This document shows, piece by piece, positions 16,658-25,562 of a DNA stretch of 41,527 nt (its first letter is position 1; every line of letters starts with the position of its first letter). The notes beneath the pieces are model-generated. The model did no database searches, was not told the origin of the DNA, and saw only the letters and a list, made by a program, of their open reading frames with translations. Source of the DNA: a virus; the IMG/VR virus record IMGVR_UViG_3300028820_000007, positions 1 to 41,527 of that record. One strand, 5' to 3'. The position numbers were made by a program, and so were the translations under genes.

Positions 16658-17404
16658 ATGGCTGTAGCAGGAAATCCTGGTCGTCCACATAACGGTGTAC
16701 TTAATAACGGTATTTTTGACCCGATACAGGGTTTTGACTGCAATGTTTGGGTGCAAGGAATGTGCGGTAATGGTGCACCCAGAATGATTGGACGATTTAC
16801 TAGTGCAGTTTTAACCATACGTAACGCTACTGAAGCGTACATGGAGTTAGATCAAAGAGTACCTAGATATTTAGATGGAGAAATACAAATAGCCTTCGTA
16901 CTTGAGCGTGGAATGATTGACACCGACATATTTGCGGAGGCGATGGGGTACACGAGAATTTCTCGTGCTAACAGAATTAATAGATCTCCTAGAATTTCTG
17001 TTACGTTTAGCGTAGATGCATCTGGTGATTTTTATTCTACAAATGATGAAGGTTTATTTACTAGACCTTATAGTAATGAATTAAGGGGTATAGGGGGTAA
17101 CAGTATAATATACAACCCAACTGAGGGTAGACCACAATTTGCTTTTGATCCTGCATGTGATGCCCCTGTCTTAGGTACTGGTCCAGATGAACAGCGGTAT
17201 AGATCTGTTGTAGGTAGAATAAAACTACTAAACTGCAAAATTGACTCTATTAACACTGCTTTCTCTGGTGGTCGTGGTGTTGTACCAGTTCAGCTACAAG
17301 GCGTAGCCGAAGGTTATGAATACTATAGAGAAGGTCTAAATACCGCTCAGTTTACTATAGGTGTAAATAGATTCCAAGATCTATTTGGCCCTCAAGGCGT
17401 GTAA
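16658..17404 (+). CDS. Probable tail tube protein
   Basis: The 248-aa product follows the sheath gene, the usual place for the tail tube. It has a beta-rich body with ATEAYMELDQRVPRYLDGEIQIAFVLERGMID (quoted in pieces: ATEAYMELDQRVP, RYLDGEIQIAF, VLERGMID), resembling the strand-LDG-strand-xRGxxD pattern of myovirus tube proteins, and a closing RIKLLNCKID strand. It would polymerise into the hexameric inner tube for DNA passage. The gene stands alone, with a long untranslated region before it and a strong terminator after it, as fits an abundant product. Only a weak AGG precedes the ATG. The function is inferred from position, size and partial pattern. Confidence 0.65.
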   Translation: MAVAGNPGRPHNGVLNNGIFDPIQGFDCNVWVQGMCGNGAPRMIGRFTSAVLTIRNATEAYMELDQRVPRYLDGEIQIAFVLERGMIDTDIFAEAMGYTRISRANRINRSPRISVTFSVDASGDFYSTNDEGLFTRPYSNELRGIGGNSIIYNPTEGRPQFAFDPACDAPVLGTGPDEQRYRSVVGRIKLLNCKIDSINTAFSGGRGVVPVQLQGVAEGYEYYREGLNTAQFTIGVNRFQDLFGPQGV

Positions 17405-17426
17405 TTTACCTAAAAAACGCAAAACT

Positions 17427-17468
17427 AATAAGCTAGTTCTAGTAGTATAGGACTAGCTTATTTTTATT
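17427..17468 (+). terminator. Strong rho-independent terminator after tube gene
   Basis: AATAAGCTAGTTCTA (17427-17441) pairs over 15 positions (one G.U) with TAGGACTAGCTTATT (17448-17462) around a GTAGTA loop, followed by TTTATTTAT. It is the best terminator in the window. Confidence 0.85.
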
Positions 17469-17488
17469 TATAAATTGTTTTAATTACT

Positions 17489-19858
17489 ATGACAGATTTA
17501 GCAGGATTTGAGAGGAAAGGTAGAATTGCAGATTCTGCAAATTCCAAAACTAGATTTGCTGAAACCTTTGATGGTTATACAAAAACAGAAGGAAATTCAG
17601 AAGGAAGACTTATACCTCATCACTACATAAAAAATAATAACTTTCCTACTTGTTGTTTAGTTACAGTACCTCAACCACATCATAAAGAGCTATTTCAATC
17701 AAGAATTGAGTATGCAAATAGGTTTTTACCTAGACCTGCTTATAAAATGGATTCTCTAGGTCAAATCTTTGTTGCAGGTAGACGTACACCCTGGGCTATT
17801 GTAAATGCCGAGTGTAAGGTAACCAGAGTATGGGCAGCAGGGGATGGTCTAGTGAGGTTAGCACCATCCATGAAATTTAGAGAAGCACCTCCAGATTGGG
17901 AATCCGGTATAGGTTTATTTCTATTCCCTGAAATGGAAGTAAGACTTTTCATGGGATACACTAAAAACCTTTATCAAGAGCCCTCTGATTGGCAGGACGA
18001 TAGATGGTATACCAATCCAAATCCAGACGTGCAGCCCGTTTTTTGGGGTGTTGTAGACATGATTACCGTAAAAGGCTCTAGCAGTGGAGTCTTTTACGAA
18101 GTAGTGTTTAGAGACAAAATGCGGTATTTTGTAGACACTGTATTACATTCTCCTATTTCAATAGTTACTAGACAGCACGAGGATACAGATGGGAGAGGTT
18201 ATCTATCTAGAGGAATGTTTCTCCAAAATATTATCGATCAAACTTTCTTTACTCCAGGTGTATTTAGACAGGAACCTGTTGTAGGAGATGAATTTGCTTA
18301 TGATCGTAACCAAGCTGCACACCGCAGAACTAGTGTTATGTCTTCGCATAATTCTCCACATAGTTCTGTTAGTCCTGTAAAAGCACAATTTCCCTGTGAT
18401 ACAGAATATGATTTGGAGATTACTGGTATATTTGGTGGACCTGATCAAACTAGGAAACCTTTTGTAATGGACTATGCATGCTATGACAGTATAAGTCTAG
18501 TTGATAAAGATGTTTTTCCACATCTAAGTAAAGTAGAAGATGGTGGTAGTACACAAAGTGAAGAGCAGAAACTAAAACTGCAGCAAGATTTTATGTTTGG
18601 TGACTGCAGTGTTATGAAGACGCAATTAGAGAACTCTAAACCACCATTTGATGAGAGTGCAAAAAGACTAAAGTCTGTTATGGAGTTGCTTATAAAACGG
18701 TCTAGAACCTCGGATGATGCTAGACGAGGTCTAAAATCAGGATTTTACGACATAGAAGTAGGAGAAGATGATCCAGAAGTAAAAACCTTCTTTGATAGTC
18801 AAGCAAGCGGCAATAACTTAACTGCCTTCTTCTTTGATTCAAGAAGAGAGCAGATGCCTGCTGTAGTGGCAGCACCCCAATCTTCTGATACCCCACACGG
18901 ATTAAATGTTGTCACTCTAATAAATTCTAATGTAGAAGGTCAACCTCCAATAGATGTTATTAGATATCTAGCTAATTCTGAGTTATGGCCTACTGAAGTT
19001 TTTGTAGACCACAGAACAGGTCATTTTTTCTATATTCCAAGAGCAACACATTTTAGAAAAGATGGTATGCCATCTAGGGTGTACGTAATTGGTAGACCAG
19101 TTGAGATAAATAATAAGATATATCCACCTAATGTCCACGAATGGCAGATGGAGTGGAGCACATTAGGTTATAAAAATAATTTTCATGTTATGTCTGTTGG
19201 TTCAACTAGTGGTGGTTCAGAACTACCGTTACACTATTACTTTTCTTTAGTAGAATCTCCAGGTGGAAGAATTCTACCTAGCTACATAGCACCTAGACAT
19301 ACTCGCATTGCTGATCCTACTGCATCGTTAGATAGTACAGGTGCAAAAAATGCATTGGTAACTGCCCTTAGCATGGCTAGAGTTCTATCTAGAGATATAA
19401 GAGTTGGAACAATAGTTGTAGATGGAGATCCTAAACTACTACCTGGACATTCTTGTTGGATATTCAATGCTGGATTGTTTAATGTAGACTCCTTACAAAT
19501 GACCGGGGAGGAGTATACCAGATCAATTACACCTGCTGCACTTAGTGAGTATATGAATAAAGCATATAACTGCTATAGAGATAATGCATTAGGTCAGACT
19601 AGTAACAGACAGTACTTTGGTGTACCTGCATCTATGACAATAGCAAATGATGCCAATAAAACTATATCTAGTTCAATAGTTGAAGATGATAAAGCAACTG
19701 AATTTGATAAGTTAGTAGGGAATGAACCTCTATATAGAGGATCTAATCAAACACGTCAGACAGGTATTATTTTGAGAGTTGATACTGTTCAGCATATATT
19801 TTGCATTAACTTAAGAAAAGGTTATCAAACGGAAATTTTGTTAGGAGAGTTAATGTAG
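17489..19858 (+). CDS. Probable baseplate hub protein (gp27/gpD-like)
   Basis: The 789-aa product has features of tail hub proteins. Residues about 110-215 contain strands and the FWGVVDMITVKGSSSGVFYEV-type segment (quoted as FWGVVDMITVKG and VFYEVVFRDKMRYFVDTV), comparable to the G-x-I/V-x-x-hydrophobic strand followed by RD in hub beta barrels. Near residues 640-653 GTIVVDGDPKLLPG resembles the late-control gpD/gp27-type motif G-x-hydrophobic-V-x-GDPxLxPG. A hub protein would cap the tube and carry the cell-puncturing needle. The gene is the first after a strong terminator, with no clear Shine-Dalgarno. No lysozyme domain was seen. It is the best hub candidate in the window, but the call is from motif memory. 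Confidence 0.5.
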   Translation: MTDLAGFERKGRIADSANSKTRFAETFDGYTKTEGNSEGRLIPHHYIKNNNFPTCCLVTVPQPHHKELFQSRIEYANRFLPRPAYKMDSLGQIFVAGRRTPWAIVNAECKVTRVWAAGDGLVRLAPSMKFREAPPDWESGIGLFLFPEMEVRLFMGYTKNLYQEPSDWQDDRWYTNPNPDVQPVFWGVVDMITVKGSSSGVFYEVVFRDKMRYFVDTVLHSPISIVTRQHEDTDGRGYLSRGMFLQNIIDQTFFTPGVFRQEPVVGDEFAYDRNQAAHRRTSVMSSHNSPHSSVSPVKAQFPCDTEYDLEITGIFGGPDQTRKPFVMDYACYDSISLVDKDVFPHLSKVEDGGSTQSEEQKLKLQQDFMFGDCSVMKTQLENSKPPFDESAKRLKSVMELLIKRSRTSDDARRGLKSGFYDIEVGEDDPEVKTFFDSQASGNNLTAFFFDSRREQMPAVVAAPQSSDTPHGLNVVTLINSNVEGQPPIDVIRYLANSELWPTEVFVDHRTGHFFYIPRATHFRKDGMPSRVYVIGRPVEINNKIYPPNVHEWQMEWSTLGYKNNFHVMSVGSTSGGSELPLHYYFSLVESPGGRILPSYIAPRHTRIADPTASLDSTGAKNALVTALSMARVLSRDIRVGTIVVDGDPKLLPGHSCWIFNAGLFNVDSLQMTGEEYTRSITPAALSEYMNKAYNCYRDNALGQTSNRQYFGVPASMTIANDANKTISSSIVEDDKATEFDKLVGNEPLYRGSNQTRQTGIILRVDTVQHIFCINLRKGYQTEILLGELM

Positions 19859-19860
19859 TT

Positions 19861-20673
19861 ATGGCAACTCAATTACTAAACAATGTGTTTCCAGGATCTA
19901 GAGCTGCTATTTTTAATAGGCAGTCTGACATGATTCAGAAATATGTAACTCCGACAGGTGGTCCAGAAGAGGTGTTAACTTCAACATCTCATTTAGAATC
20001 GCGTAGACAAGGTTTAACGATTGGCAATAAGAGAGTTGGTGGACACCAAGTTGGTATACAGATAATGACTAGTGAATCTGTATCTCCTTTTGGTGTAGGC
20101 GAATTTATAAGACCACCAGCTCCTAATACAGGTTTAGTTGTATCTCCTGTAAACGGAATGAATCGGTATGTATCGCATGGTGGAGGTTTGTTTTTTACTG
20201 GTAAAGGCGATAATAATATCAGTGAATCAATCCAGTCAGCTGATTCGTCTTTAGGTAGAGGTTTATCATATCCTAGAGATCCCATTTGGTTAGTAGGTGG
20301 TAATGAGGGTTCTCCAATAGTAGATAGACTTACACGAACATTAAAATATTATCCGCAAACTCTCGAAACTACTGATAGACCTATTCAATTAATAAGTCAT
20401 TTGGACACAAAAAACGAACCAACTAGATCTGAAATCATTGTTCCAGGTTCAATGGAAACAACAGATTGGAGTGGTAATAAAAGCAGGGTGGAGTTAGGTA
20501 CTGTTAATAGTACAAATTTCTCAGATGAGTTTCACAAAGATCACGGTATGCGTAGAGACTATTCTGAACAGAGAACACTAGCTAATGTACACGAACATAA
20601 TTATTGGCAGGCAGCTTGTAAAGTGGCAATAGATGCCTGGCTTAGAAATGAAGAGCGTATTGGAATGAAGTAA
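19861..20673 (+). CDS. Unrecognised baseplate-region protein
   Basis: The 270-aa product has no domain I recognise. It is Gly/Pro/Ser-rich with few long helices, apart from a C-terminal helix (YWQAACKVAIDAWLRNEE). The start lies two bases after the hub stop, and its own stop overlaps the next ATG (TAATG), so it is part of one translational block with the hub-like gene and the small gene after it. A baseplate or hub-associated role is likely from context alone. Confidence 0.45.
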   Translation: MATQLLNNVFPGSRAAIFNRQSDMIQKYVTPTGGPEEVLTSTSHLESRRQGLTIGNKRVGGHQVGIQIMTSESVSPFGVGEFIRPPAPNTGLVVSPVNGMNRYVSHGGGLFFTGKGDNNISESIQSADSSLGRGLSYPRDPIWLVGGNEGSPIVDRLTRTLKYYPQTLETTDRPIQLISHLDTKNEPTRSEIIVPGSMETTDWSGNKSRVELGTVNSTNFSDEFHKDHGMRRDYSEQRTLANVHEHNYWQAACKVAIDAWLRNEERIGMK

Positions 20674-21008
20674 TGTTTGGTGTTCTAGCAAAGGAATTAA
20701 AAAATATAAGTCCTCTATATCAAAAAGAGGAACTATTGAATCAGTTAGCTTTTGCAGTTTTCTCTACTTCTGAATCTTTTGTCTTTAAACAGAGTAACTC
20801 AACTGTAGTTCTTATCAATAAACCTAATTTAGTAAATAAAAATATAGAGTCTAGTTCAGTTGTAAATCGAACGAAGGAGATAAGTGCACTAAGGACTTCG
20901 CCCAATAAAGATGATTCACATTCTGTTCAGAATAAAACAGATCCTATAGAACTTAATTTATTAGGTTTAACTTTGATAAATTTACCTTCAATACTTCTTG
21001 AACAGTAA
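20673..21008 (+). CDS. Small unrecognised baseplate-region protein
   Basis: This 111-aa product begins inside the stop of the previous gene (TAATG). Its N-terminus is helical (VLAKELKNISPLYQKEELLNQLAFAVF); the middle is polar and likely disordered, and it ends with a hydrophobic LLGLTLINLPSILLEQ segment. The hydrophobic end is too short and interrupted by Pro to call a membrane span. Coupled translation suggests it works with its neighbours; function unknown. Confidence 0.4.
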   Translation: MFGVLAKELKNISPLYQKEELLNQLAFAVFSTSESFVFKQSNSTVVLINKPNLVNKNIESSSVVNRTKEISALRTSPNKDDSHSVQNKTDPIELNLLGLTLINLPSILLEQ

Positions 21009-21024
21009 TAGGCGTATATAGTTT

Positions 21025-21528
21025 ATGGAATCCCAATACGGTTGGAATAGATACTCGGGTAATTACAGTCTTAAGGAACCAGAAACAGACTCTACAAACT
21101 TTACTTTATTAGTAGGAAATGCAACAAAGTTATCTATACCAAACATAGCTAACTTACCTAACTGGAAAGACCATACAACCAATACTACATATAAACTAGC
21201 ATTGCAGGCTTTGACTATTGCGGAGTCTCTAGGTTTAGTTGGACCTTATGAAGCGAGAGAAAAGTCCAACTTAGAACGTAGTAGAAGATTACGTTTTTCT
21301 AGTCCCAGAGGTATATGTAACGTGTCTGGTTTAGCCCCTGTGAGAGAGTTAAAGAATCCATTTTACCAGGTTGGAAGTTATTTTATAAAGCATCCTGATC
21401 ATCCTATTAGACATCCACAGTGGGTAATGTCAGAAGTTTGGGGTAATAATTACGCCCGTTGGTTTCATTTTGCCACACCGGATTTTACTTGGGTTTCTCC
21501 TATAGCTGATTTCTTAGGTTGTGGATAG
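21025..21528 (+). CDS. Unrecognised small virion-region protein
   Basis: The 167-aa product has an aromatic-rich C-terminal half (WVMSEVWGNNYARWFHFATPDFTWVSP) and a short helix (YKLALQALTIAESLGL) in the first half. I know no family for it. It follows the preceding stop by 16 bases and is followed by a 232-base gap with a possible tiny gene. A structural role is assumed from location in the baseplate block. Confidence 0.4.
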   Translation: MESQYGWNRYSGNYSLKEPETDSTNFTLLVGNATKLSIPNIANLPNWKDHTTNTTYKLALQALTIAESLGLVGPYEAREKSNLERSRRLRFSSPRGICNVSGLAPVRELKNPFYQVGSYFIKHPDHPIRHPQWVMSEVWGNNYARWFHFATPDFTWVSPIADFLGCG

Positions 21529-21579
21529 TGGAATCTTGTAACTTTTACAAAAACATAAGCGGATAACTAAAAGGTAAGT

Positions 21580-21699
21580 ATGTTTTATATTGTAACTAAC
21601 GTGGTTAGACAAAACTTTACTACTAGAGTATGTTGTAGTTGTATGGTAGGATATCCTGTGTTTAATTTTGGTTTTATTGCTAAAGTGTTGATGAAGTAA
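21580..21699 (+). CDS. Possible 39-aa small protein with Cys cluster
   Basis: An ATG at 21580 opens 39 codons ending at TAA 21697-21699, preceded by AAAGG with five-base spacing, one of the better ribosome-binding sites nearby. The peptide has a VCCSCM cluster and hydrophobic second half. It fills most of the gap between two larger genes. It could be a real small protein or a leader peptide; its end overlaps one arm of a stem-loop. Length alone leaves real doubt. Confidence 0.35.
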   Translation: MFYIVTNVVRQNFTTRVCCSCMVGYPVFNFGFIAKVLMK

Positions 21700-21720
21700 G
21701 AAATTCGCGCTTCATCCGCG
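21690..21720 (+). promoter_or_regulatory. Two mutually exclusive short stem-loops
   Basis: GATGAAG (21690-21696) can pair with CTTCATC (21710-21716). Alternatively CGCG (21706-21709) pairs with CGCG (21717-21720), which places exactly CTTCATC in the loop. The first arm lies in the last codons of the possible 39-aa gene, so translation would favour the second fold. This is an attenuator-like geometry, but both stems are short. Confidence 0.3.
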
Positions 21721-21760
21721 TAGTAGTTAATGTGTGTATATTACGTTATAAACTTTAAGT

Positions 21761-23107
21761 ATGACAAGAGTAAAGTCAAATATAGAGATACCAGTAGATA
21801 TTTTTGGTATAAATACTAAGTATCTAGAAAATCCTAGTTTTGTTGCAGACGATAACGAAATGTCAAATATATTTTCGCAGGAGTTTGCGGCTGTAGCTGG
21901 ATTAGCTGCACATGGTAAGTACTATCTAAGATACAGAGATAAGCAGAACTTTCTGGAATCTAATTCTTCGCGATATTTTGAGCCAAGACTGCCGAGAAGG
22001 AAACAGACAACTCAGCTACACAAACAATTGTTTAGGTTAGTAATTGCTTTGTCTTCTGTTGTTGATTTACTTTTAGTCATAAATACGCAGTACACTGTAA
22101 ATTCTCTACCTAATAGAAATCCGATTAAACTAACTGTACACGCTAAGCGCTGGAGATTAAAACCTAAGGATGAAGATTTTTATCCTAAGTACGACTTTTC
22201 AGACCCCAAAAACCTGCCTGAAATAGGTGCTTCTTTACCTGGAAATATGCTTAGCTTTCTTAAGGTGAATAAACCAGACCCAACTTATTTAGAAGTTTAC
22301 CAAGCAATCTTGTCTAATACAGAGACGTTTTTAAACTCAAATAAACCTGATCCTCTGTTACTTTCTAGATTTATACTACGTAGTTCACCGAGGTTAGAGA
22401 GGGCAAGACAAATACTAACTGCATTTGTAAATTCTATTGTTTTAGTAAATCTACCTATATCGAAAGTATATTCACCTGGCTTTGATGTAAATACAAGAAC
22501 TGATATCATAACCAGATTAGTGAATATTAGTAATATTGCAACAGATGAGTTAGATAAAGCTTTGATCTTTAATAAACTGGCTGAAAATATTTTCACGGGT
22601 AACTATACAGATAACGATATTGACTTACTTAAAAAGTTAATAAATATTGACCAGTCTTTATTTACTGATTCTTATTTACTCAGTAGAGTAAAAGCATCAA
22701 ACGAACTTTTGGATAAATTAATTAGTTGTTATATCAATGTATTAGATCCAAATGAAACAATTCACGATTTGTTAGATACTTATCTAGAGGAGTCTAGTAT
22801 ATTGGACGGTGCTTTAGGTATACCCGGTAATTACATTGCTGCTGGTACTGTACATGTATTGAAGGTGTTATTTATTTTAAATGATTTAACACAAGGGATT
22901 GTTGATCCGGAAGCTTTCAAAGCATGTATACCATTATTGGTACAAGGTATTAAGTTTATTAATGACAGTAAACTAGAACAATTTAATCTAATTATAGGTA
23001 AGTTGTTTTCAATACTCAATATCATTAAACAGACTGATATTGATGCTTTAGTAAACGTTAGTAACTCAAGATTCTTACGATTACACAGAACTATAACAAC
23101 TAGGTAA
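21761..23107 (+). CDS. Unrecognised helical virion-region protein
   Basis: The 448-aa product is largely helical, with a basic stretch near the first 80 residues (YFEPRLPRRKQTTQLHKQ) and repeated Leu/Ile-rich helices through the C-terminal half (LLKKLINIDQSL, HVLKVLFILNDLTQG, LIIGKLFSILNIIKQ). I see no signal peptide and no convincing membrane span. Its stop is six bases before the next ATG. Position inside the baseplate block suggests a structural or assembly role. No family recognised. Confidence 0.42.
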   Translation: MTRVKSNIEIPVDIFGINTKYLENPSFVADDNEMSNIFSQEFAAVAGLAAHGKYYLRYRDKQNFLESNSSRYFEPRLPRRKQTTQLHKQLFRLVIALSSVVDLLLVINTQYTVNSLPNRNPIKLTVHAKRWRLKPKDEDFYPKYDFSDPKNLPEIGASLPGNMLSFLKVNKPDPTYLEVYQAILSNTETFLNSNKPDPLLLSRFILRSSPRLERARQILTAFVNSIVLVNLPISKVYSPGFDVNTRTDIITRLVNISNIATDELDKALIFNKLAENIFTGNYTDNDIDLLKKLINIDQSLFTDSYLLSRVKASNELLDKLISCYINVLDPNETIHDLLDTYLEESSILDGALGIPGNYIAAGTVHVLKVLFILNDLTQGIVDPEAFKACIPLLVQGIKFINDSKLEQFNLIIGKLFSILNIIKQTDIDALVNVSNSRFLRLHRTITTR

Positions 23108-23113
23108 AGTAAA

Positions 23114-25234
23114 ATGACAACTTGTATAAATTCAAATTCAAAAGATTCTCGATTAAAAAATATTGTCTTACCGAAAATACTCCAGATATTAAATCTAGGT
23201 AATATTGAGAGTAAGTGTCCGGACTTTACTGCTATACCGGGTACTTACATACCTACTTTAGAGAGTGATGATATTGGCTTACCTGGAGTATTTATACCTG
23301 AAGATACAAATATAAGACCTTTTATTCCTATTACTAGTTTACCCGTAGTTGATTTTATTGAGAAGATACCGAATAGGCCTGGTATACCTGGGGTAGTAAT
23401 AATTTGCAATACTAAGAATCCGCCTATATTTGTACCAGAGCTACCTATAGACAATACAATTGAGGGTGTTTTTGTACCGGGTATCCCTGGAGCTTATGTA
23501 ATACCACCAGCGACAGACTTACCAAATTATTCAATCAGTGATTTTATACCAACCGTAGAATTAGAGTACATAGATCCGTATGAGATATCACTGCCGAACT
23601 ATAACAGCAATTATAATAGGAGCTCAATATTTATACCAAATGATTCTGTAATACTACCGTCGAGTTTTGATACCAATAACACCGTAATACCGGGTATTCT
23701 AATACCTGGCTCTAATAAGAGTTATAGACCTGTATTTATGAATGAAGATGGCCAAGACAACAGGAGTAGCCAAGATAAAAGCAACGAGAACAATCAGAAT
23801 AACCAGGGTAATTTAGATGATATCGACGACATAAAGGTTCCGGGATTGATATCTGGTTTACCCGAGATTAGTCTTCCCATAAACTTAGGTGATCCAATAA
23901 CCGGAATATTTTTTCCAAGTAATCCCCTGATTCCTCCTTTTATTCCAGGGTTTCCTTACATACCTCAAGATTTTTTACAAGTACTAAATTCTGTAAGTAA
24001 CTCTTTAGCTGTACAACCTATACCAATCTTGGTGGTAAACGATAGTCTAATTGACTCTAATATTAATCCAAAAGACCTAAATTTATCAACGCCGACTTTA
24101 CCTGTTTTTAGTATACGTATTGGTCGCAGTGGTTTAGGTATAGTCGAGGATACTCCTAATACTGAGATTTCTCTTGATGAATTTACAAGATTTGGAATAA
24201 TTTCTGTTAGAGCGGCGCATGAAAACTTAAGAGAGATAAATAGAGCTATAACTTCAATAATTTCTAGAATAAAAACATTTACAAATTATATAGATAAGTA
24301 CGTAGAAACACAAGGTTTGAACTTTGTTAATCAAGCAAATGTTACTAGATACGAGATTATTGAGTCTAGTGTAACTAACAGTATTGCAACAGCAGAAACG
24401 TTAGTAGGTAGATTTAAATCAGATAACAACTTTTACAAGTCCTATTGGGAAATACCCTATAGGTACGATGGCGTATATGAAAGAACTCAGGAAAGAACTA
24501 AGGAAATTTATCAGAATAATTACTCAACTGCAAATATAATTATGTCGCATGTTACCCAGGGTAACAAAGTTGATTTTCGTGCTGGTAGAGTTATAAATCA
24601 AGCTACACATTTTATAAATTTGGCTAAGGCTGAAATACAGAATTATGCACCTATAACAACTACTATAAGCGAAGTAATGGAAACCCAATCAGTTTCCCAC
24701 AGACTTACTTCAGATGAAATAGAATTTAACTCCATGGTCAATATAATTAGGACGGCTGAATACCAACGATTAATTAGTTATAGGTTCTCGCATATATCTG
24801 AAAGAGATGACTGGAGAACAAAGAGGTATACCGAGCACATAGAAAGAGATAAGATTACACTTATTGGGCGGAATGAATATAAGGCAATTAGGGGCTTAGT
24901 TAACTATGTTGCGAATGGTGTTATAACAATTACATCAAATACTAAAATAGTCTTGAACGCGCCTATTATACTTTTAAGGGGCCAAGTGGTACGAGGCGCT
25001 TATGAATTTGTTAGAGTTCCCGACCCGGAAGTGCCCACTGTAGAAGAGGAGCCCTTAAAACCCTACTACGAAAGAGTAAGTTCACATCCCTCCAATCTCG
25101 CTAGTTCTGGTTATGGAGATATACCAAGGGATACGGACGCTATTCCCCCACCAACGGTAGGGACAGATGGCACTATAATGAGTCACCTTGTTCCCCCTAG
25201 CGTCGCTGCTGAACAATACAGACGGGAAAAGTAG
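23114..25234 (+). CDS. Pro/Gly-rich protein with needle-like C-terminal segment
   Basis: This 706-aa product has an unusual first 290 residues full of short Pro-Gly hydrophobic motifs (IPGTYIP, GLPGVFIP, GIPGVVI, FVPGIPGAYVIPP, VIPGILIPG, FIPGFPYIP), somewhat like elastin or silk linkers. An Asn/Gln/Asp-rich linker lies at 205-240. Residues 360-590 are helical. Residues about 590-625 (NYVANGVITITSNTKIVLNAPIILLRG in part) read as consecutive short beta strands like the needle repeats of spike proteins. A Pro-rich tail ends it. Set between the hub-like gene and the gp25-like gene, it may be a central spike or hub accessory; this is inferred. Confidence 0.5.
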   Translation: MTTCINSNSKDSRLKNIVLPKILQILNLGNIESKCPDFTAIPGTYIPTLESDDIGLPGVFIPEDTNIRPFIPITSLPVVDFIEKIPNRPGIPGVVIICNTKNPPIFVPELPIDNTIEGVFVPGIPGAYVIPPATDLPNYSISDFIPTVELEYIDPYEISLPNYNSNYNRSSIFIPNDSVILPSSFDTNNTVIPGILIPGSNKSYRPVFMNEDGQDNRSSQDKSNENNQNNQGNLDDIDDIKVPGLISGLPEISLPINLGDPITGIFFPSNPLIPPFIPGFPYIPQDFLQVLNSVSNSLAVQPIPILVVNDSLIDSNINPKDLNLSTPTLPVFSIRIGRSGLGIVEDTPNTEISLDEFTRFGIISVRAAHENLREINRAITSIISRIKTFTNYIDKYVETQGLNFVNQANVTRYEIIESSVTNSIATAETLVGRFKSDNNFYKSYWEIPYRYDGVYERTQERTKEIYQNNYSTANIIMSHVTQGNKVDFRAGRVINQATHFINLAKAEIQNYAPITTTISEVMETQSVSHRLTSDEIEFNSMVNIIRTAEYQRLISYRFSHISERDDWRTKRYTEHIERDKITLIGRNEYKAIRGLVNYVANGVITITSNTKIVLNAPIILLRGQVVRGAYEFVRVPDPEVPTVEEEPLKPYYERVSSHPSNLASSGYGDIPRDTDAIPPPTVGTDGTIMSHLVPPSVAAEQYRREK

Positions 25235-25262
25235 TAGTTAGTTAAGTAAAAAATTAAGTTAT

Positions 25263-25556
25263 ATGAGTCAGCAACTAGTTGGATTAGAGTCGATTAATGA
25301 CGATGTTTTAAGGATAACGAGTAAGTTTCTAGACCGTGTAGAGTTTAGAGGTACCTCAGCTATTGAACTGGCTAGATTAATAAATCTAACTAAGGATCCA
25401 GAAATCCTAAAGCAAAATCTAGACGAGAGAACATTAAAGCTTCTTATATCTGCCTTAGAATCTAGTTCAGGATTTGGCTCAGAATCTCTGGACTGGGTTC
25501 ATGTATACACAGTATACATAGCTATTTACGAACAAAACTACCTAAAGCAGAGTTGA
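25263..25556 (+). CDS. Small unrecognised baseplate-region protein
   Basis: The 97-aa product is mostly helical (DDVLRITSKFLDRV, SAIELARLINLT, RTLKLLISALE) and ends with a Tyr-rich segment. It sits directly before the gp25-like gene (six bases from stop to ATG), so cotranslation with wedge proteins is likely. No family recognised. It may be a small baseplate component or assembly chaperone, which the sequence cannot distinguish. Confidence 0.42.
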   Translation: MSQQLVGLESINDDVLRITSKFLDRVEFRGTSAIELARLINLTKDPEILKQNLDERTLKLLISALESSSGFGSESLDWVHVYTVYIAIYEQNYLKQS

Positions 25557-25562
25557 TAATTA

